Shown piece after piece: positions 22,742 through 30,693 of a stretch of 44,466 nt of DNA (the first letter of the stretch is position 1; every line of letters starts with the position of its first letter). The position numbers were made by a program, and so were the translations under genes. This stretch comes from a virus, in IMG/VR virus record IMGVR_UViG_3300027736_000079, positions 1 to 44,466 of that record. The stretch is one strand, 5' to 3'. Below the pieces are notes generated by a model. The model was not told where the DNA came from and did not search any database. It worked only from the letters and a program-made list of their open reading frames with translations.

Positions 22742-22823
22742 GGTCTTCGTCACCTACCTTTCCTCGGCATTGTTGTTCGGAGCTTACATCGCGTGGCTCA
22801 TGTCCGACGAGCACCAAGACTGA
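22692..22823 (+). CDS. Possible small membrane protein overlapping in another frame
   Basis: This 43-residue frame starts at 22,692, inside the preceding gene, and continues 82 bases past it. The Thr/Arg-rich start (MKTRTTTTRPTTTTL) is shaped by the overlap, but the rest forms a clear membrane helix (FVTYLSSALLFGAYIAWLM) ending in acidic residues. It has no own leader. The long overlap makes it less certain than its neighbours. Confidence 0.4.
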   Translation: MKTRTTTTRPTTTTLTEVFVTYLSSALLFGAYIAWLMSDEHQD

Positions 22824-22846
22824 TTTTCCCACCCAAAACAAAAAGT

Positions 22847-22876
22847 GGCCCCGCCGGACGGCAATCCAACGGGGCC
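22847..22876 (+). other. Stem-loop before the recombination genes
   Basis: GGCCCCG at 22,847-22,853 pairs with CGGGGCC at 22,870-22,876, with a small inner CCG-GA-CGG. No T-run follows. It lies between the small early genes and the annealing protein gene and could be an attenuator or RNA processing site. The rest of 22,824-22,911 is an A-rich leader. Confidence 0.4.
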
Positions 22877-22911
22877 GTAGTTAAACCCTCGAAAAAAGGA
22901 AAAACCAAAAA

Positions 22912-23760
22912 ATGAGTAACGAAATAGCGGTGATCCCGCAAGTGAAACCCTCCGCGCTGGCCGTCATGGCCGGACGCATCAACGTCGAGCCATCAAAGCT
23001 CCACAGCACCCTAAAAAACACCGTCTTTAAAGGCGCGACCGATGATGAGCTCCTCGCCCTTGTCGTGACGGCGAACACCTACGAACTCAATCCGCTCCTA
23101 AAAGAGCTCTACGCATTCCCAAAAAAGGGCGGTGGTATCGCTCCAATGGTCGGAGTTGATGGTTGGATCAAGATCGCCAACCGCCAACCGAACTTTGACG
23201 GAATGGACGTCGAGGTCTATGGCGACGGCAAGACGCCGACTCACGCGACCGGCACCATCTACCTCAAGGACCGCTCGCACCCTGTCCGCGTGACCGAGTA
23301 TTTTGAGGAGTGCAAGCGTGGCACCGAGCCGTGGAATCAAATGCCGCGCCGCATGCTTCGCAATAAGGCGATCATTCAATCCATCCGCCTTGCCTTTGGC
23401 GTGAGCGGCATTCATGACGAGGACGAAGCCAGAGACATTGGCGGTCGCCAGGCGCAAGCGCAAACCTACGAAAAGCCTGTCTTCAAGCGCGTGATCGACC
23501 CCGAGGACAACATCCCCATGCTGCCAGATCCTCGCCTACTGGACGCCGTGCCAGCATTCACGCCCGACACGCCACAGAAGCATTTGCAATCCGCCATTGC
23601 CGACGCTGGCGTGCTCGAGGGCGCATTTATTAAACAGCTCAAGGCCATCGCGCCGGCGCTGATCGGTAAGGCCAAGCTCATAACGGAACTCTCGGACGAA
23701 GCCGCTGAAAAGGCGCTCGCCGAGATCCACAGCATCCTCGCCGAGGAGGTCGCCGAATGA
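22912..23760 (+). CDS. Single-strand annealing protein, lambda Bet/RecT type
   Basis: The 282-residue product contains the conserved features of phage annealing proteins: NPLLKELYAFPKKGGGIAPM, VGVDGWIKIANRQPNFDG, then PWNQMPRRMLRNKAIIQSI and RLAFGVSGIHDEDEARD. It promotes pairing of complementary single strands in phage recombination. The C-terminal third is variable and helical. It is coupled by ATGA to the nuclease gene, the usual two-component system. Confidence 0.9.
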   Translation: MSNEIAVIPQVKPSALAVMAGRINVEPSKLHSTLKNTVFKGATDDELLALVVTANTYELNPLLKELYAFPKKGGGIAPMVGVDGWIKIANRQPNFDGMDVEVYGDGKTPTHATGTIYLKDRSHPVRVTEYFEECKRGTEPWNQMPRRMLRNKAIIQSIRLAFGVSGIHDEDEARDIGGRQAQAQTYEKPVFKRVIDPEDNIPMLPDPRLLDAVPAFTPDTPQKHLQSAIADAGVLEGAFIKQLKAIAPALIGKAKLITELSDEAAEKALAEIHSILAEEVAE

Positions 23761-24569
23761 GCGCCTTTATCGATGCGCAGGAGGGCGTTTATTTTGACCT
23801 CGACGAGCAGACGTATCGCGCTGCCACGGGGATCAACATCAGCGCGCTCAAGAATATCAACCGCAGCCCGGCGCACTACCTAGCCAAGCTCACGGAGGTG
23901 AGGCCCGAGCCCACCCCCGCGCTGGTATTCGGAACGCTCCTACACCGCGCCGCCCTCGAGCCTCACAAGCTCGGCGGCAGCTTCGCGGTAAAGCCCGAGG
24001 GAATGAGCTTCGTTAGCAAGGAAGGCAAAGCATGGCGAGACGCGCAGACGCTCCCGATTATCACCGAGGAGCAGAACGTCGCCCTTGCCGGTGCCGCCGC
24101 ATCCGTGGCAGCACACCCAGCCGCCGCCGCGATCCTAGCCGACGCCAAGCGCGAGGTGAGCGTTTTCCGTCACATCACTCGCAGCAACCCCGAAGGCCTC
24201 CTCCTCAAGGGCCGGCTGGATATTGTGGCGACCGACTCCCACGGTTCGACCACGATTGCGGACATCAAGACGACGGAAGACGCCTCCCCCGAGGCGTTTT
24301 CCAAGACCATCGCTCAATATGGCTACGCACAGCAAGCCGCCCACTACCTCGACCTCCTCGGAGCCACCCACTTCGTATTTATAGCGGTGGAAAAAACGGC
24401 ACCCTACGCCGTGGGCGTCTATTGCCTCGACCCTGCCAGCGTTGCCATGGGTCGCGAGCGCAACCTCCGCAACCTCGATCTCCTCGAGTCCTGCCAATCC
24501 TCCGGTCACTGGCCGGCCTACTCCTCCGAAATCGAAACCATCAGCCTGCCCGCCTGGGCTTCAAAGTAA
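23757..24569 (+). CDS. RecE-like PD-(D/E)XK exonuclease
   Basis: A 270-residue protein resembling the C-terminal nuclease of exonuclease VIII. It has INISALKNINRSPAHYLAKL and PALVFGTLLHRAALEP near the N-terminus, then the catalytic region GRLDIVATDSHGS and IADIKTTEDASPE with the Asp and Asp-x-Lys residues, followed by YGYAQQAAHYLDLLG. It would resect double-stranded DNA to make substrate for the annealing protein just upstream. Confidence 0.85.
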   Translation: MSAFIDAQEGVYFDLDEQTYRAATGINISALKNINRSPAHYLAKLTEVRPEPTPALVFGTLLHRAALEPHKLGGSFAVKPEGMSFVSKEGKAWRDAQTLPIITEEQNVALAGAAASVAAHPAAAAILADAKREVSVFRHITRSNPEGLLLKGRLDIVATDSHGSTTIADIKTTEDASPEAFSKTIAQYGYAQQAAHYLDLLGATHFVFIAVEKTAPYAVGVYCLDPASVAMGRERNLRNLDLLESCQSSGHWPAYSSEIETISLPAWASK

Positions 24570-24571
24570 TC

Positions 24572-24856
24572 ATGATCAAAGCCAACATCAACGTCACAAA
24601 AATAGATAAAAAATACCTCCACAAAGGAGAAAAGGGAATCTACCTCGGCCTCACCTTCATGGACAACAGAGACGGAACCGACCAATACGGCAACGATGGG
24701 TTCATCGTGCAAGACATCCCACAAGCCGCCCGCGAATCCGGCGAACGTGGGGAAATCGTCGGTAACTGGAAGACGCTCAAGCCAAAAGCCCAAGCGCCTG
24801 CACCCCAACCAAAGCCCAAACAACTCGACGAAGACGGAGACGAAATCCCGTTTTAA
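24572..24856 (+). CDS. SSB-like single-strand DNA-binding protein
   Basis: A 94-residue protein starting two bases after the nuclease stop. The N-terminal part is strand-rich (IKANINVTKI, KGIYLGLTFMD), a proline/lysine linker follows (KPKAQAPAPQPKPK), and the C-terminus is DEDGDEIPF, the acidic Pro-Phe tip by which SSB proteins bind partners. It is shorter than bacterial SSB. A role with the recombination pair or the replication genes is likely. Confidence 0.65.
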   Translation: MIKANINVTKIDKKYLHKGEKGIYLGLTFMDNRDGTDQYGNDGFIVQDIPQAARESGERGEIVGNWKTLKPKAQAPAPQPKPKQLDEDGDEIPF

Positions 24857-24862
24857 TATCTT

Positions 24863-25762
24863 ATGAAAGAACTAAAAACACATTGGGTCGCGGATATGTA
24901 TCCGCTAAACGAAACGGATGTTTCGGCATTGGCTGAAGACATCAAAACAAACGGGCAGATCGCTCCAATCAAGATGCTAAAAGATGGTCGCATCATTGAT
25001 GGCCGCAATCGCTGGATGGCTTGCCAAAAGGCAGGAGTTGAACCGCTGATTGATGTCATCAATCCAGATGGGGAAGAAGTCACAGACGAGAGGCTTTTTG
25101 CATTGGCGACATCATGCAACTCGATGCGAAGAGACCTGACGACAAGCGAACGCGCCGTTGCTTCGGCGGTCGCTTGGAAGAGGCTTTACCCGGAGGGTGC
25201 GCCTGGCAAAGGTGCAAGAAATGACATTCAACCTAAGTCCAAAAATGGACTTACGTTTGAGGACTTCGCCAGCCAATCCTTCAAGGTTGGAAAGAGCTAC
25301 GCCAAGCAAGCACTTGCTATTGCCAATTATTCGCCAGAGCTTCTTGAAGCAGCAAAAGAATCCTTGGACGGAGCTTACAAGACATACCAATCCGAAAAGC
25401 TCAAGCGCGAAGATGACAAAAGAAACAGACAACTTCTTGTTGATCATCCAGACCTAAAAGAACGTGTCGCAAACGGCAATCTATCCGCTGAAGAAGCGAT
25501 CACAATTGCAAGAAAGCGGGACTCAGAAAAGCTTCAAGCTGAGGAATCAAAGAAACAGGAAAAGGCCTTAGTCGCTCAAGGATTCCACAGAACCATCGAC
25601 CTTTTTCATGGCTTGGCCAACTGGGAGCCCGAGCGGCTTCTGGAAGTCATAGAAGACGAGGAGTCAAGCAGCCTTGCCTCCCGAACAAACCAAGAGGAGG
25701 AGGCCATCCTTCTCGCAATTAACATGCTGACATCAATACACAAAGCAAAATACGCAAAATGA
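24863..25762 (+). CDS. ParB-like protein, phage early region
   Basis: This 299-residue protein begins with a ParB N-terminal domain: LAEDIKTNGQIAPIKM, DGRIIDGRNRWMAC. A helical middle section follows, with an HTH-like stretch around TFEDFASQSFKVGKSYAKQA, and then a charged coiled coil. In phages such proteins act in regulation or DNA binding rather than in partition; no parS or ParA is visible. The gene is richer in A and T than its neighbours, together with the next one, suggesting recent acquisition of the pair. Confidence 0.7.
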   Translation: MKELKTHWVADMYPLNETDVSALAEDIKTNGQIAPIKMLKDGRIIDGRNRWMACQKAGVEPLIDVINPDGEEVTDERLFALATSCNSMRRDLTTSERAVASAVAWKRLYPEGAPGKGARNDIQPKSKNGLTFEDFASQSFKVGKSYAKQALAIANYSPELLEAAKESLDGAYKTYQSEKLKREDDKRNRQLLVDHPDLKERVANGNLSAEEAITIARKRDSEKLQAEESKKQEKALVAQGFHRTIDLFHGLANWEPERLLEVIEDEESSSLASRTNQEEEAILLAINMLTSIHKAKYAK

Positions 25763-26313
25763 GAAACCTACAAGAGGAAATCACTGACACGACCACGGAA
25801 GAAATTATTCTTCCGGGCAAACTTCAAGACAAGATCAGGAAAATTGTCTCTGAAGACAACGAGAAACAAAAAGGGGCATTTGACCCTGAAGATCAATGTG
25901 AACGCTTAGGTTCAGAGCATTTCTATGACATTGTTAAACATCCAGAGTTTAGCGTCATAGCCGTGCAAAAGATGATCAGGCAAGTATCTGGTCAGATTGC
26001 AAGAAGCGGTGTCGCTGCATTATTAGAATCCTTTGATTTTGAAAATGGGAAGTTCTGTCTCCTTATGGAGAAGAGCTTGACATTTAAAATTCAAAATAAA
26101 TCTGGAGTGGATCAGTATGTGCCGATTGCAGTTGCAACGCCAACACACTTTGAGGAATGCGCTCAAAGGATCATGAAATCAGCAGAAGCGAAATACTTAC
26201 AAGCTGAAAGGGTCAGTAATCTCTTTGCACACATTCGGATGCGGATGAGAGATGCACAAGTTGATTTCTTTGGCAAGCTTGCATTAAACGGTGAGATCAA
26301 ATTTTCGATCTAA
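25759..26313 (+). CDS. Hypothetical protein coupled to ParB-like gene
   Basis: A 184-residue protein with no recognised family. It starts in an ATGA overlap with the ParB-like gene and shares its lower GC content, so the two probably came in together. It has an acidic N-terminus, a central strand region (GKFCLLMEKSLTFKIQNK) and a helical C-terminus. It also overlaps the following HNH gene by 23 bases. Confidence 0.6.
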   Translation: MRNLQEEITDTTTEEIILPGKLQDKIRKIVSEDNEKQKGAFDPEDQCERLGSEHFYDIVKHPEFSVIAVQKMIRQVSGQIARSGVAALLESFDFENGKFCLLMEKSLTFKIQNKSGVDQYVPIAVATPTHFEECAQRIMKSAEAKYLQAERVSNLFAHIRMRMRDAQVDFFGKLALNGEIKFSI

Positions 26314-26614
26314 CCAAGCTCGGGAGTCCGTGGGATGGCGTGATCTTCGATCCGCCGCCCACGAACGCTCCGGCGGTAGGTGTGAGTTCTGCGGGCGGCC
26401 GCTTGGCTTCAGCCAGTATTTCGAGCTTCACCACCGCTGGTATCCCGCAGTTGACACCCTTCAAAATCTAATGGTCGTTCATCAATCCTGCCACAAAACC
26501 ATTCACTTTGGTGGCAAAATAAAAGCTGAAAAAGGCTCTCTTGCATCACAAGGAGACTCAGGCCGTAAAAACACAGAATCTTGGCAATGCTACCTGACAT
26601 CACCCTCCGCCTGA
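26291..26614 (+). CDS. HNH endonuclease-like protein
   Basis: This 107-residue protein has a zinc pair CEFC near residue 32, then YFELHHRWYP and NLMVVHQSCHKTIHFGGK, which form the His-Asn-His fold with a second Cys/His zinc pair. The length suits a free-standing phage HNH nuclease. It lies in the replication region, not beside the terminase, so a homing or DNA-processing role fits better than packaging. No intron is seen. Confidence 0.7.
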   Translation: MRSNFRSNQARESVGWRDLRSAAHERSGGRCEFCGRPLGFSQYFELHHRWYPAVDTLQNLMVVHQSCHKTIHFGGKIKAEKGSLASQGDSGRKNTESWQCYLTSPSA

Positions 26615-26784
26615 GCATCTGCGCGAACGATTGCCCGATAGGGCCGCGCCTCGAGCGTGGCGTGCCGTTGCCTCCCTACCGGCACACCTACGCCCTCGAT
26701 GAGCAACCCCAGGCGGAGGCGGATCTCGAAATCGTCCGCGATTACGTCCAGCGGAACCATTTAACGAACAAAAAGAAGAAATGA
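26587..26784 (+). CDS. Hypothetical small protein upstream of replication initiator
   Basis: The ATG at 26,587 gives 65 residues beginning MLPDITLRLS and ending in the basic run NKKKK. It overlaps the HNH gene end by 28 bases and is coupled to the next gene (ATGA). It contains the segment AEADLEIVRDYVQRNHL, a helix of charged and hydrophobic residues. The family is unknown. Confidence 0.45.
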   Translation: MLPDITLRLSICANDCPIGPRLERGVPLPPYRHTYALDEQPQAEADLEIVRDYVQRNHLTNKKKK

Positions 26785-27146
26785 TCTTATCACCCGACTT
26801 TCCAGACCACTACAAAACCAAGATCCTGCTCAAGATGGCAGGCCACGCCGGCGTCTTTTCCCTCATCAAACTCTGGGCCCAATGCCAATTCAGGCGCACA
26901 GAACGGATCGAGAAGCCAACCGAGATCGTGGCCGCGATAGCCGATTGGGAAGGGGACGCGGATCACCTCGAAACGGCGCTCATCGAAAGCGGATTCGCCA
27001 GGCGTGATGGGGACACCTTCATCCTCCATCAATGGGAGGACCAAAACAAGAAACTTTTCACCAGCTACGCCAACGGGAAAAAGGGCGGAAAGCCCAAAAG
27101 CGAGTCACCTAAAGCGTTGAAAAAGCCAGCCGCTTTAAAACTCTAA
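26781..27146 (+). CDS. Replication initiator-like protein (short)
   Basis: The 121-residue product resembles the N-terminal winged-helix part of phage replication organiser proteins: GHAGVFSLIKLWAQCQ, then ALIESGFARRDGDTFILHQW, and a basic Gly/Lys tail (YANGKKGGKPKSES). Such proteins bind origin repeats and load the helicase. The gene ends five bases before six iterons and is followed by the DnaB-like helicase. Compared with lambda O (about 300 residues) it is short and lacks an obvious helicase-binding domain. Confidence 0.55.
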   Translation: MILSPDFPDHYKTKILLKMAGHAGVFSLIKLWAQCQFRRTERIEKPTEIVAAIADWEGDADHLETALIESGFARRDGDTFILHQWEDQNKKLFTSYANGKKGGKPKSESPKALKKPAALKL

Positions 27147-27150
27147 AATA

Positions 27151-27216
27151 CCTAACGCTAACCTAACGCTAACCTAACCCTAACCTAAATGGAACCTAAA
27201 GCTAACCTAAAGCAAA
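27151..27216 (+). repeat. Six tandem 11-bp iterons
   Basis: Perfectly phased 11-base units begin at 27,151, 27,162, 27,173, 27,184, 27,195 and 27,206: CCTAACGCTAA twice, CCTAACCCTAA, CCTAAATGGAA, CCTAAAGCTAA and CCTAAAGCAAA. All begin CCTAA. The spacing of about one helical turn puts all sites on one face of the DNA, as for initiator-binding iterons. Confidence 0.9.
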
Positions 27217-27317
27217 CCCAGCACGCCCTAGATAGATAGATAGAATATCTATTCTATCGAATAGATAGCTGCGCTCTGGCTGACGCCAGCGCAGCTCAGA
27301 CGGAAACCACCAAAAAC
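27217..27317 (+). other. Putative replication origin: AT-rich palindrome and hairpin
   Basis: After the iterons come GATA repeats and the inverted repeat GATAGAATA-TC-TATTCTATC (27,239-27,258). These lie in a strongly AT-rich stretch that could unwind easily. A hairpin AGCTGCGCT-(CT)-GGC-TGAC-GCC-AGCGCAGCT at 27,267-27,296 follows. With iterons on one side and the helicase start at 27,318 on the other, this is the best origin candidate in the window. No T-run follows, so a terminator is unlikely. Confidence 0.65.
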
Positions 27318-28583
27318 ATGAACCTCCGAAAAACCGATTTTTACTCTGCCACGACCCATACGCAGAACGTCCCGCAAAACCTCTCCGCCGAGCAATCCGC
27401 AATCTCGATCATCCTCCAAGCCGACGACCTCCTAGACATGGCAAAGTGGGACCAAGACCTTTTCCTCCAATCTGCCCACCGCACGATCCTCAAAGCGATC
27501 AAGGAAACCCGCGCCGCCGGGCGACAAGTAAACCTCTTCACGATCCAAGCCAAGCTCGAGGAAACCGGAAAGCTCGAAGATATCGGCGGTGCCTCCGCCC
27601 TTTTCATCATCAAAGAGCATTACCCATGTGCTGACAGGGAAAGCGCTCTGGACTTCCGCAAGGATCTCATCAAGGCCCGACGCTACCGCCGAGCCATGCA
27701 GAAACTCCATGAGACTAAGGCCGACATCAGCCTTATGACGGCGGACCTATCCGACCTCGCCGCAACTCTCACCTATGACGATGACCCCGAAAGCCAAGAA
27801 ATCACAATCAAGACGCAATGCGAAAACCTTATCACCTCACTCGAAAGCCTCACGCCGCCGGAACGCATTAAATCAAACATCCAAGAGCTTGACTATCTTC
27901 TCAATGGCGGGTTTGAACTTGGCACCGTGGCCGTTGCCGCCAGCGAAACCTCTGGAGGAAAGAGCATTTTCCTACTGCAAGCCGCCCTCAACGGAGCCAT
28001 CGATCATCAGCCAGGCATTATCTTCAGCCTTGAAATGACGGCCAGCTCGGTCATCTCCCGCATGGCAGCGTGCAAGTCCGGCCACCGCGTCGTGAGTGCC
28101 TATGACCACCCCACCGCGGAACAAATGCAGGGAATGGCCATCGGCATCCGAACCATCGCCCGACTCCCGATCACGGTACACGACCAGATCACGACCATCG
28201 ATGACATCGAGGTCGCCTGTCACCAAGGAGCCAAGGCCGGCATGAAATGGATCGTTGTGGACTACATCCAACTCTGCACGGTCGGCGAATCATCCAAGGC
28301 CGAAACCCGCGAGCAACAGGTGAGCGAAGTCGTCCGCCGCCTCAAAATTCTCGCCCTCAAGCACAATATCGTCGTTTTTACCGCCTCACAAATGAATGAC
28401 GGTGGCGAGCTGCGCGAGTCCCGCGCCGTTGGACACCATGCCGACTATGTGCTCCACATCGATCATTCCGACAAGGCCGCGCCGGTCATCCGAGTCATCA
28501 AGAACCGCAACGGAGAACGCCACGTCTTCGCCCCTGTGAAAATGCGCGGTGACATCTCCCGATTTGAAGGGCGCACGAAATGA
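27318..28583 (+). CDS. DnaB-like replicative helicase
   Basis: A 421-residue protein with the DnaB plan: an N-terminal helical domain (LSAEQSAISIIL to about 150), a linker, then a RecA-type core with GFELGTVAVAA, Walker A SETSGGKS (209-216), SLEMTASSVISRM, Walker B WIVVDYIQL (311-319), TASQMNDGG and a HADYVLHI segment. The Walker A motif is unusual because a Ser stands where Ala or Gly normally starts the loop. It would unwind DNA at the phage fork after loading by the upstream initiator. Confidence 0.85.
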   Translation: MNLRKTDFYSATTHTQNVPQNLSAEQSAISIILQADDLLDMAKWDQDLFLQSAHRTILKAIKETRAAGRQVNLFTIQAKLEETGKLEDIGGASALFIIKEHYPCADRESALDFRKDLIKARRYRRAMQKLHETKADISLMTADLSDLAATLTYDDDPESQEITIKTQCENLITSLESLTPPERIKSNIQELDYLLNGGFELGTVAVAASETSGGKSIFLLQAALNGAIDHQPGIIFSLEMTASSVISRMAACKSGHRVVSAYDHPTAEQMQGMAIGIRTIARLPITVHDQITTIDDIEVACHQGAKAGMKWIVVDYIQLCTVGESSKAETREQQVSEVVRRLKILALKHNIVVFTASQMNDGGELRESRAVGHHADYVLHIDHSDKAAPVIRVIKNRNGERHVFAPVKMRGDISRFEGRTK

Positions 28584-28870
28584 CAAGCGCCCCGATCCCT
28601 CACCATTGGCAGTCGCTTCAGATAGCCAACGGCCTCGACACCACGGAAGTCAACCCGCTCGAGCTTGGCCGGCCATTCCGTTTCACCGACGCGCAACGCG
28701 CCGCCATTCAACCCTACCTCGAAGCAGCCGGGCAGGGTGGGGCCGTTCTTATCATAGCCAGCCACTCACCGCATGACAACTGGCTGCACGCCGAGCCTGT
28801 CGCCCTCACCCAAGCCCACCGCAAATCCATCACCGCATCACTCACCAGAATCAAAAACAAAACCTTATGA
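28580..28870 (+). CDS. Hypothetical protein between helicase and resolvase
   Basis: The 96-residue product starts in an ATGA overlap with the helicase and ends in one with the resolvase. It has GRPFRFTDAQRAAIQPYL, a hydrophobic strand with Gly turn (GQGGAVLIIASHSP), and a basic C-terminal helix. The family is unknown. A replication accessory role is inferred from the tight coupling. Confidence 0.55.
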   Translation: MTSAPIPHHWQSLQIANGLDTTEVNPLELGRPFRFTDAQRAAIQPYLEAAGQGGAVLIIASHSPHDNWLHAEPVALTQAHRKSITASLTRIKNKTL

Positions 28871-29298
28871 AACTCTACATCGGCATCGACCCCGGACAAA
28901 ACGGCGGCATCGCCTTTATCCCAACCACCGGACCCGCCTGGGCACACAAGATGCCTGAGACCGACCGCGACATCCTAGACCTCCTGCGGGACAGCGTTTG
29001 CATGGCCGAACCCGTCGCCGCCCTCGAGCTCGTCCACTCAAGCCCACAAATGGGCGTCAAGAGCGCATTCACCTTCGGCCACGGATACGGAGGCCTCGAA
29101 ATGGCCCTTGTAGCCCTTGCGATTCCATTCCGCCACATCCGCCCTCAAGCGTGGCAAAAAGCCCTAGGGTGCCTCACCAAGGGCGACAAGAACGTCAGCA
29201 AGCGCCGAGCACAAGAGTTATTCCCAAAGATCAAAGTCACCCACGCCATCGCCGACGCCCTCCTCATCGCCGAGTTCAACCGCCTCACCCACCAATGA
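28867..29298 (+). CDS. RuvC-like Holliday junction resolvase
   Basis: This 143-residue protein has the RuvC fold signature: IGIDPGQNGG (Asp8), AALELVHSS (Glu54), SKRRAQELFP, and THAIADALLIA with His126 and Asp130 as the distal acidic pair. It would resolve branched DNA before packaging. The length is close to phage RuvC-type resolvases. Overlaps with both neighbours place it in the replication operon. Confidence 0.85.
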   Translation: MKLYIGIDPGQNGGIAFIPTTGPAWAHKMPETDRDILDLLRDSVCMAEPVAALELVHSSPQMGVKSAFTFGHGYGGLEMALVALAIPFRHIRPQAWQKALGCLTKGDKNVSKRRAQELFPKIKVTHAIADALLIAEFNRLTHQ

Positions 29299-29675
29299 GG
29301 ACTAAACGCTACAAGCCTGGCAAGTGGGAAGAAATTGCCCAACCTCAAGACCTCGCCGCCGAACCGGTAGAGCAGACACCCGAGGAGAAAGAGCGCCTTC
29401 TATTGCACTTCTACCGCAAACTCCTCAACGCGATGATCTGGCAGGCCGTGGACGATGTGAGCAATGAAAGCGAATACGCGCAATACAGCAACGCCAGAGA
29501 CGCGGACATGAACATCACCACCGCCGCGCACTTTCTCCGATCTACCTTCTTTCCGAAACTTTGCGAGGCAATGCCGATCAAACTACCCGCGCAAGCCATC
29601 ATCAATGAAGCATTTAAACCACGCAAAAACAATTTGACCGACAGAAAAAATCCCGCAACCTCATCAAATCCATGA
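29295..29675 (+). CDS. Hypothetical early/late-boundary protein
   Basis: A 126-residue helical protein with EEKERLLLHFYRKLLNAMIW and a basic, Asn-rich C-terminus (KPRKNNLTDRKNP). No family is recognised. The ATG lies inside the resolvase stop and its own stop overlaps the next start. Confidence 0.55.
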   Translation: MRTKRYKPGKWEEIAQPQDLAAEPVEQTPEEKERLLLHFYRKLLNAMIWQAVDDVSNESEYAQYSNARDADMNITTAAHFLRSTFFPKLCEAMPIKLPAQAIINEAFKPRKNNLTDRKNPATSSNP

Positions 29676-30274
29676 ACAACCCACCACCCGGATCTTATTG
29701 CACGGACATGGCCGCCGAAATCGATACGCCGCAAGAAACCCTGGCCGATGAGCTGGGCATTCCACTCAAGGCCGCCGGCCTAGTCATGGCTCACGTCGAT
29801 ACCGAGGTCCGCAAGAGCCAAGCCCTCATTCTCGCCAGGGTAATTGGATTGTTACTCAAAGCCTCGAACCTTCCGGCCATGGCGCACGCCATCGCATTCG
29901 CCTCCGGTCTCGACCAACTCAACGGTGCCAAATCCCAAGCCGAGGTGGCAAGAGAGCTAGGCGTAACGAGGGCGCTACTGAGCCACTACACGCTAGGAGT
30001 CCGTGATGTCCTCAGCGGAAAGGACAGTGCATTCGAGTGCACAAAGTTCCGCAAGAGCCAAGCCAGCCGAGAGACATTCCGCGCAAAGGCAACCGACCCA
30101 TTTACTGCCGCGAAAGCGGCGGCAATCGCAAAGAGAAAAAAACAAGATGCCTGCCTAAACAATCTTTTAGACGTGGCAAATGGGAAAAGAGGAACCACAG
30201 AAGTTAGCCAAAGATTAGCACTAAACATTCAATCCGAAATTAACACCAAACTAACAAAAAAATGCAACTCATAG
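29672..30274 (+). CDS. HTH protein, possible late regulator
   Basis: This 200-residue protein has a long helical N-terminal half and, around residues 90-112, a helix-turn-helix SQAEVARELGVTRALLSHYT followed by basic segments (KFRKSQASRETFRAK). The HTH resembles the DNA-binding region of sigma-factor-like or phage late regulators. It lies just before the packaging genes, where such control would be expected. It overlaps the next gene by 13 bases. Confidence 0.55.
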   Translation: MNNPPPGSYCTDMAAEIDTPQETLADELGIPLKAAGLVMAHVDTEVRKSQALILARVIGLLLKASNLPAMAHAIAFASGLDQLNGAKSQAEVARELGVTRALLSHYTLGVRDVLSGKDSAFECTKFRKSQASRETFRAKATDPFTAAKAAAIAKRKKQDACLNNLLDVANGKRGTTEVSQRLALNIQSEINTKLTKKCNS

Positions 30275-30693
30275 ACGCTACCATGTTCACGCTCCACGCG
30301 CTGAACCTACCCGCAACCCTCACCCCAGCCGAGTGGACCGACATCCACCGCGACATCCTAACGTGCAAGAAGGCCGCATCCAAGTGGCTTACGCAATCAC
30401 GCGACTACGGCACCTCACGATGGGGCATAGAGTTTACAGCCGACACCGAGGCGCAGCTCGAGCTAGACCTCGGCCTCGCCCTACCCGAAGCCAAGCCCGC
30501 CCTCAACCCTGCCGACAAGACCAAGGCCATCGTGACCATCGAAGGTTTGAGCCAATCATTCATCCTATGGCAGCGAAAGATGTCGGACGAGATCCAAGGT
30601 TGGGACAAGGACAGGCTCAACCGCGCCCTCGAACTCCTCGAGCCAATGGAGCGCGAGGCCAAGCGCGTCCGCGAACTCCTCGCCAGTGCATAG
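30262..30693 (+). CDS. Hypothetical protein upstream of terminase
   Basis: A 143-residue protein with LTPAEWTDIHRDIL near the start and a helical end (NRALELLEPMEREAKRVREL). No family is recognised. Its TAG begins a run of nine G residues (30,693-30,701). It is the last gene before the terminase leader. Confidence 0.55.
   Translation: MQLIDATMFTLHALNLPATLTPAEWTDIHRDILTCKKAASKWLTQSRDYGTSRWGIEFTADTEAQLELDLGLALPEAKPALNPADKTKAIVTIEGLSQSFILWQRKMSDEIQGWDKDRLNRALELLEPMEREAKRVRELLASA

Noticed and set aside
24032-24571. Upstream extension of the SSB-like gene to 24,032
   Set aside because: The extension is Arg/Pro-rich and lies fully within the nuclease gene in another frame; the ATG at 24,572 directly after the nuclease stop fits far better.
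27151-27216. CRISPR array or telomere-like repeat
   Set aside because: The units are 11 bp without spacers, and the CCCTAA-like look comes from one variant of the iteron only.
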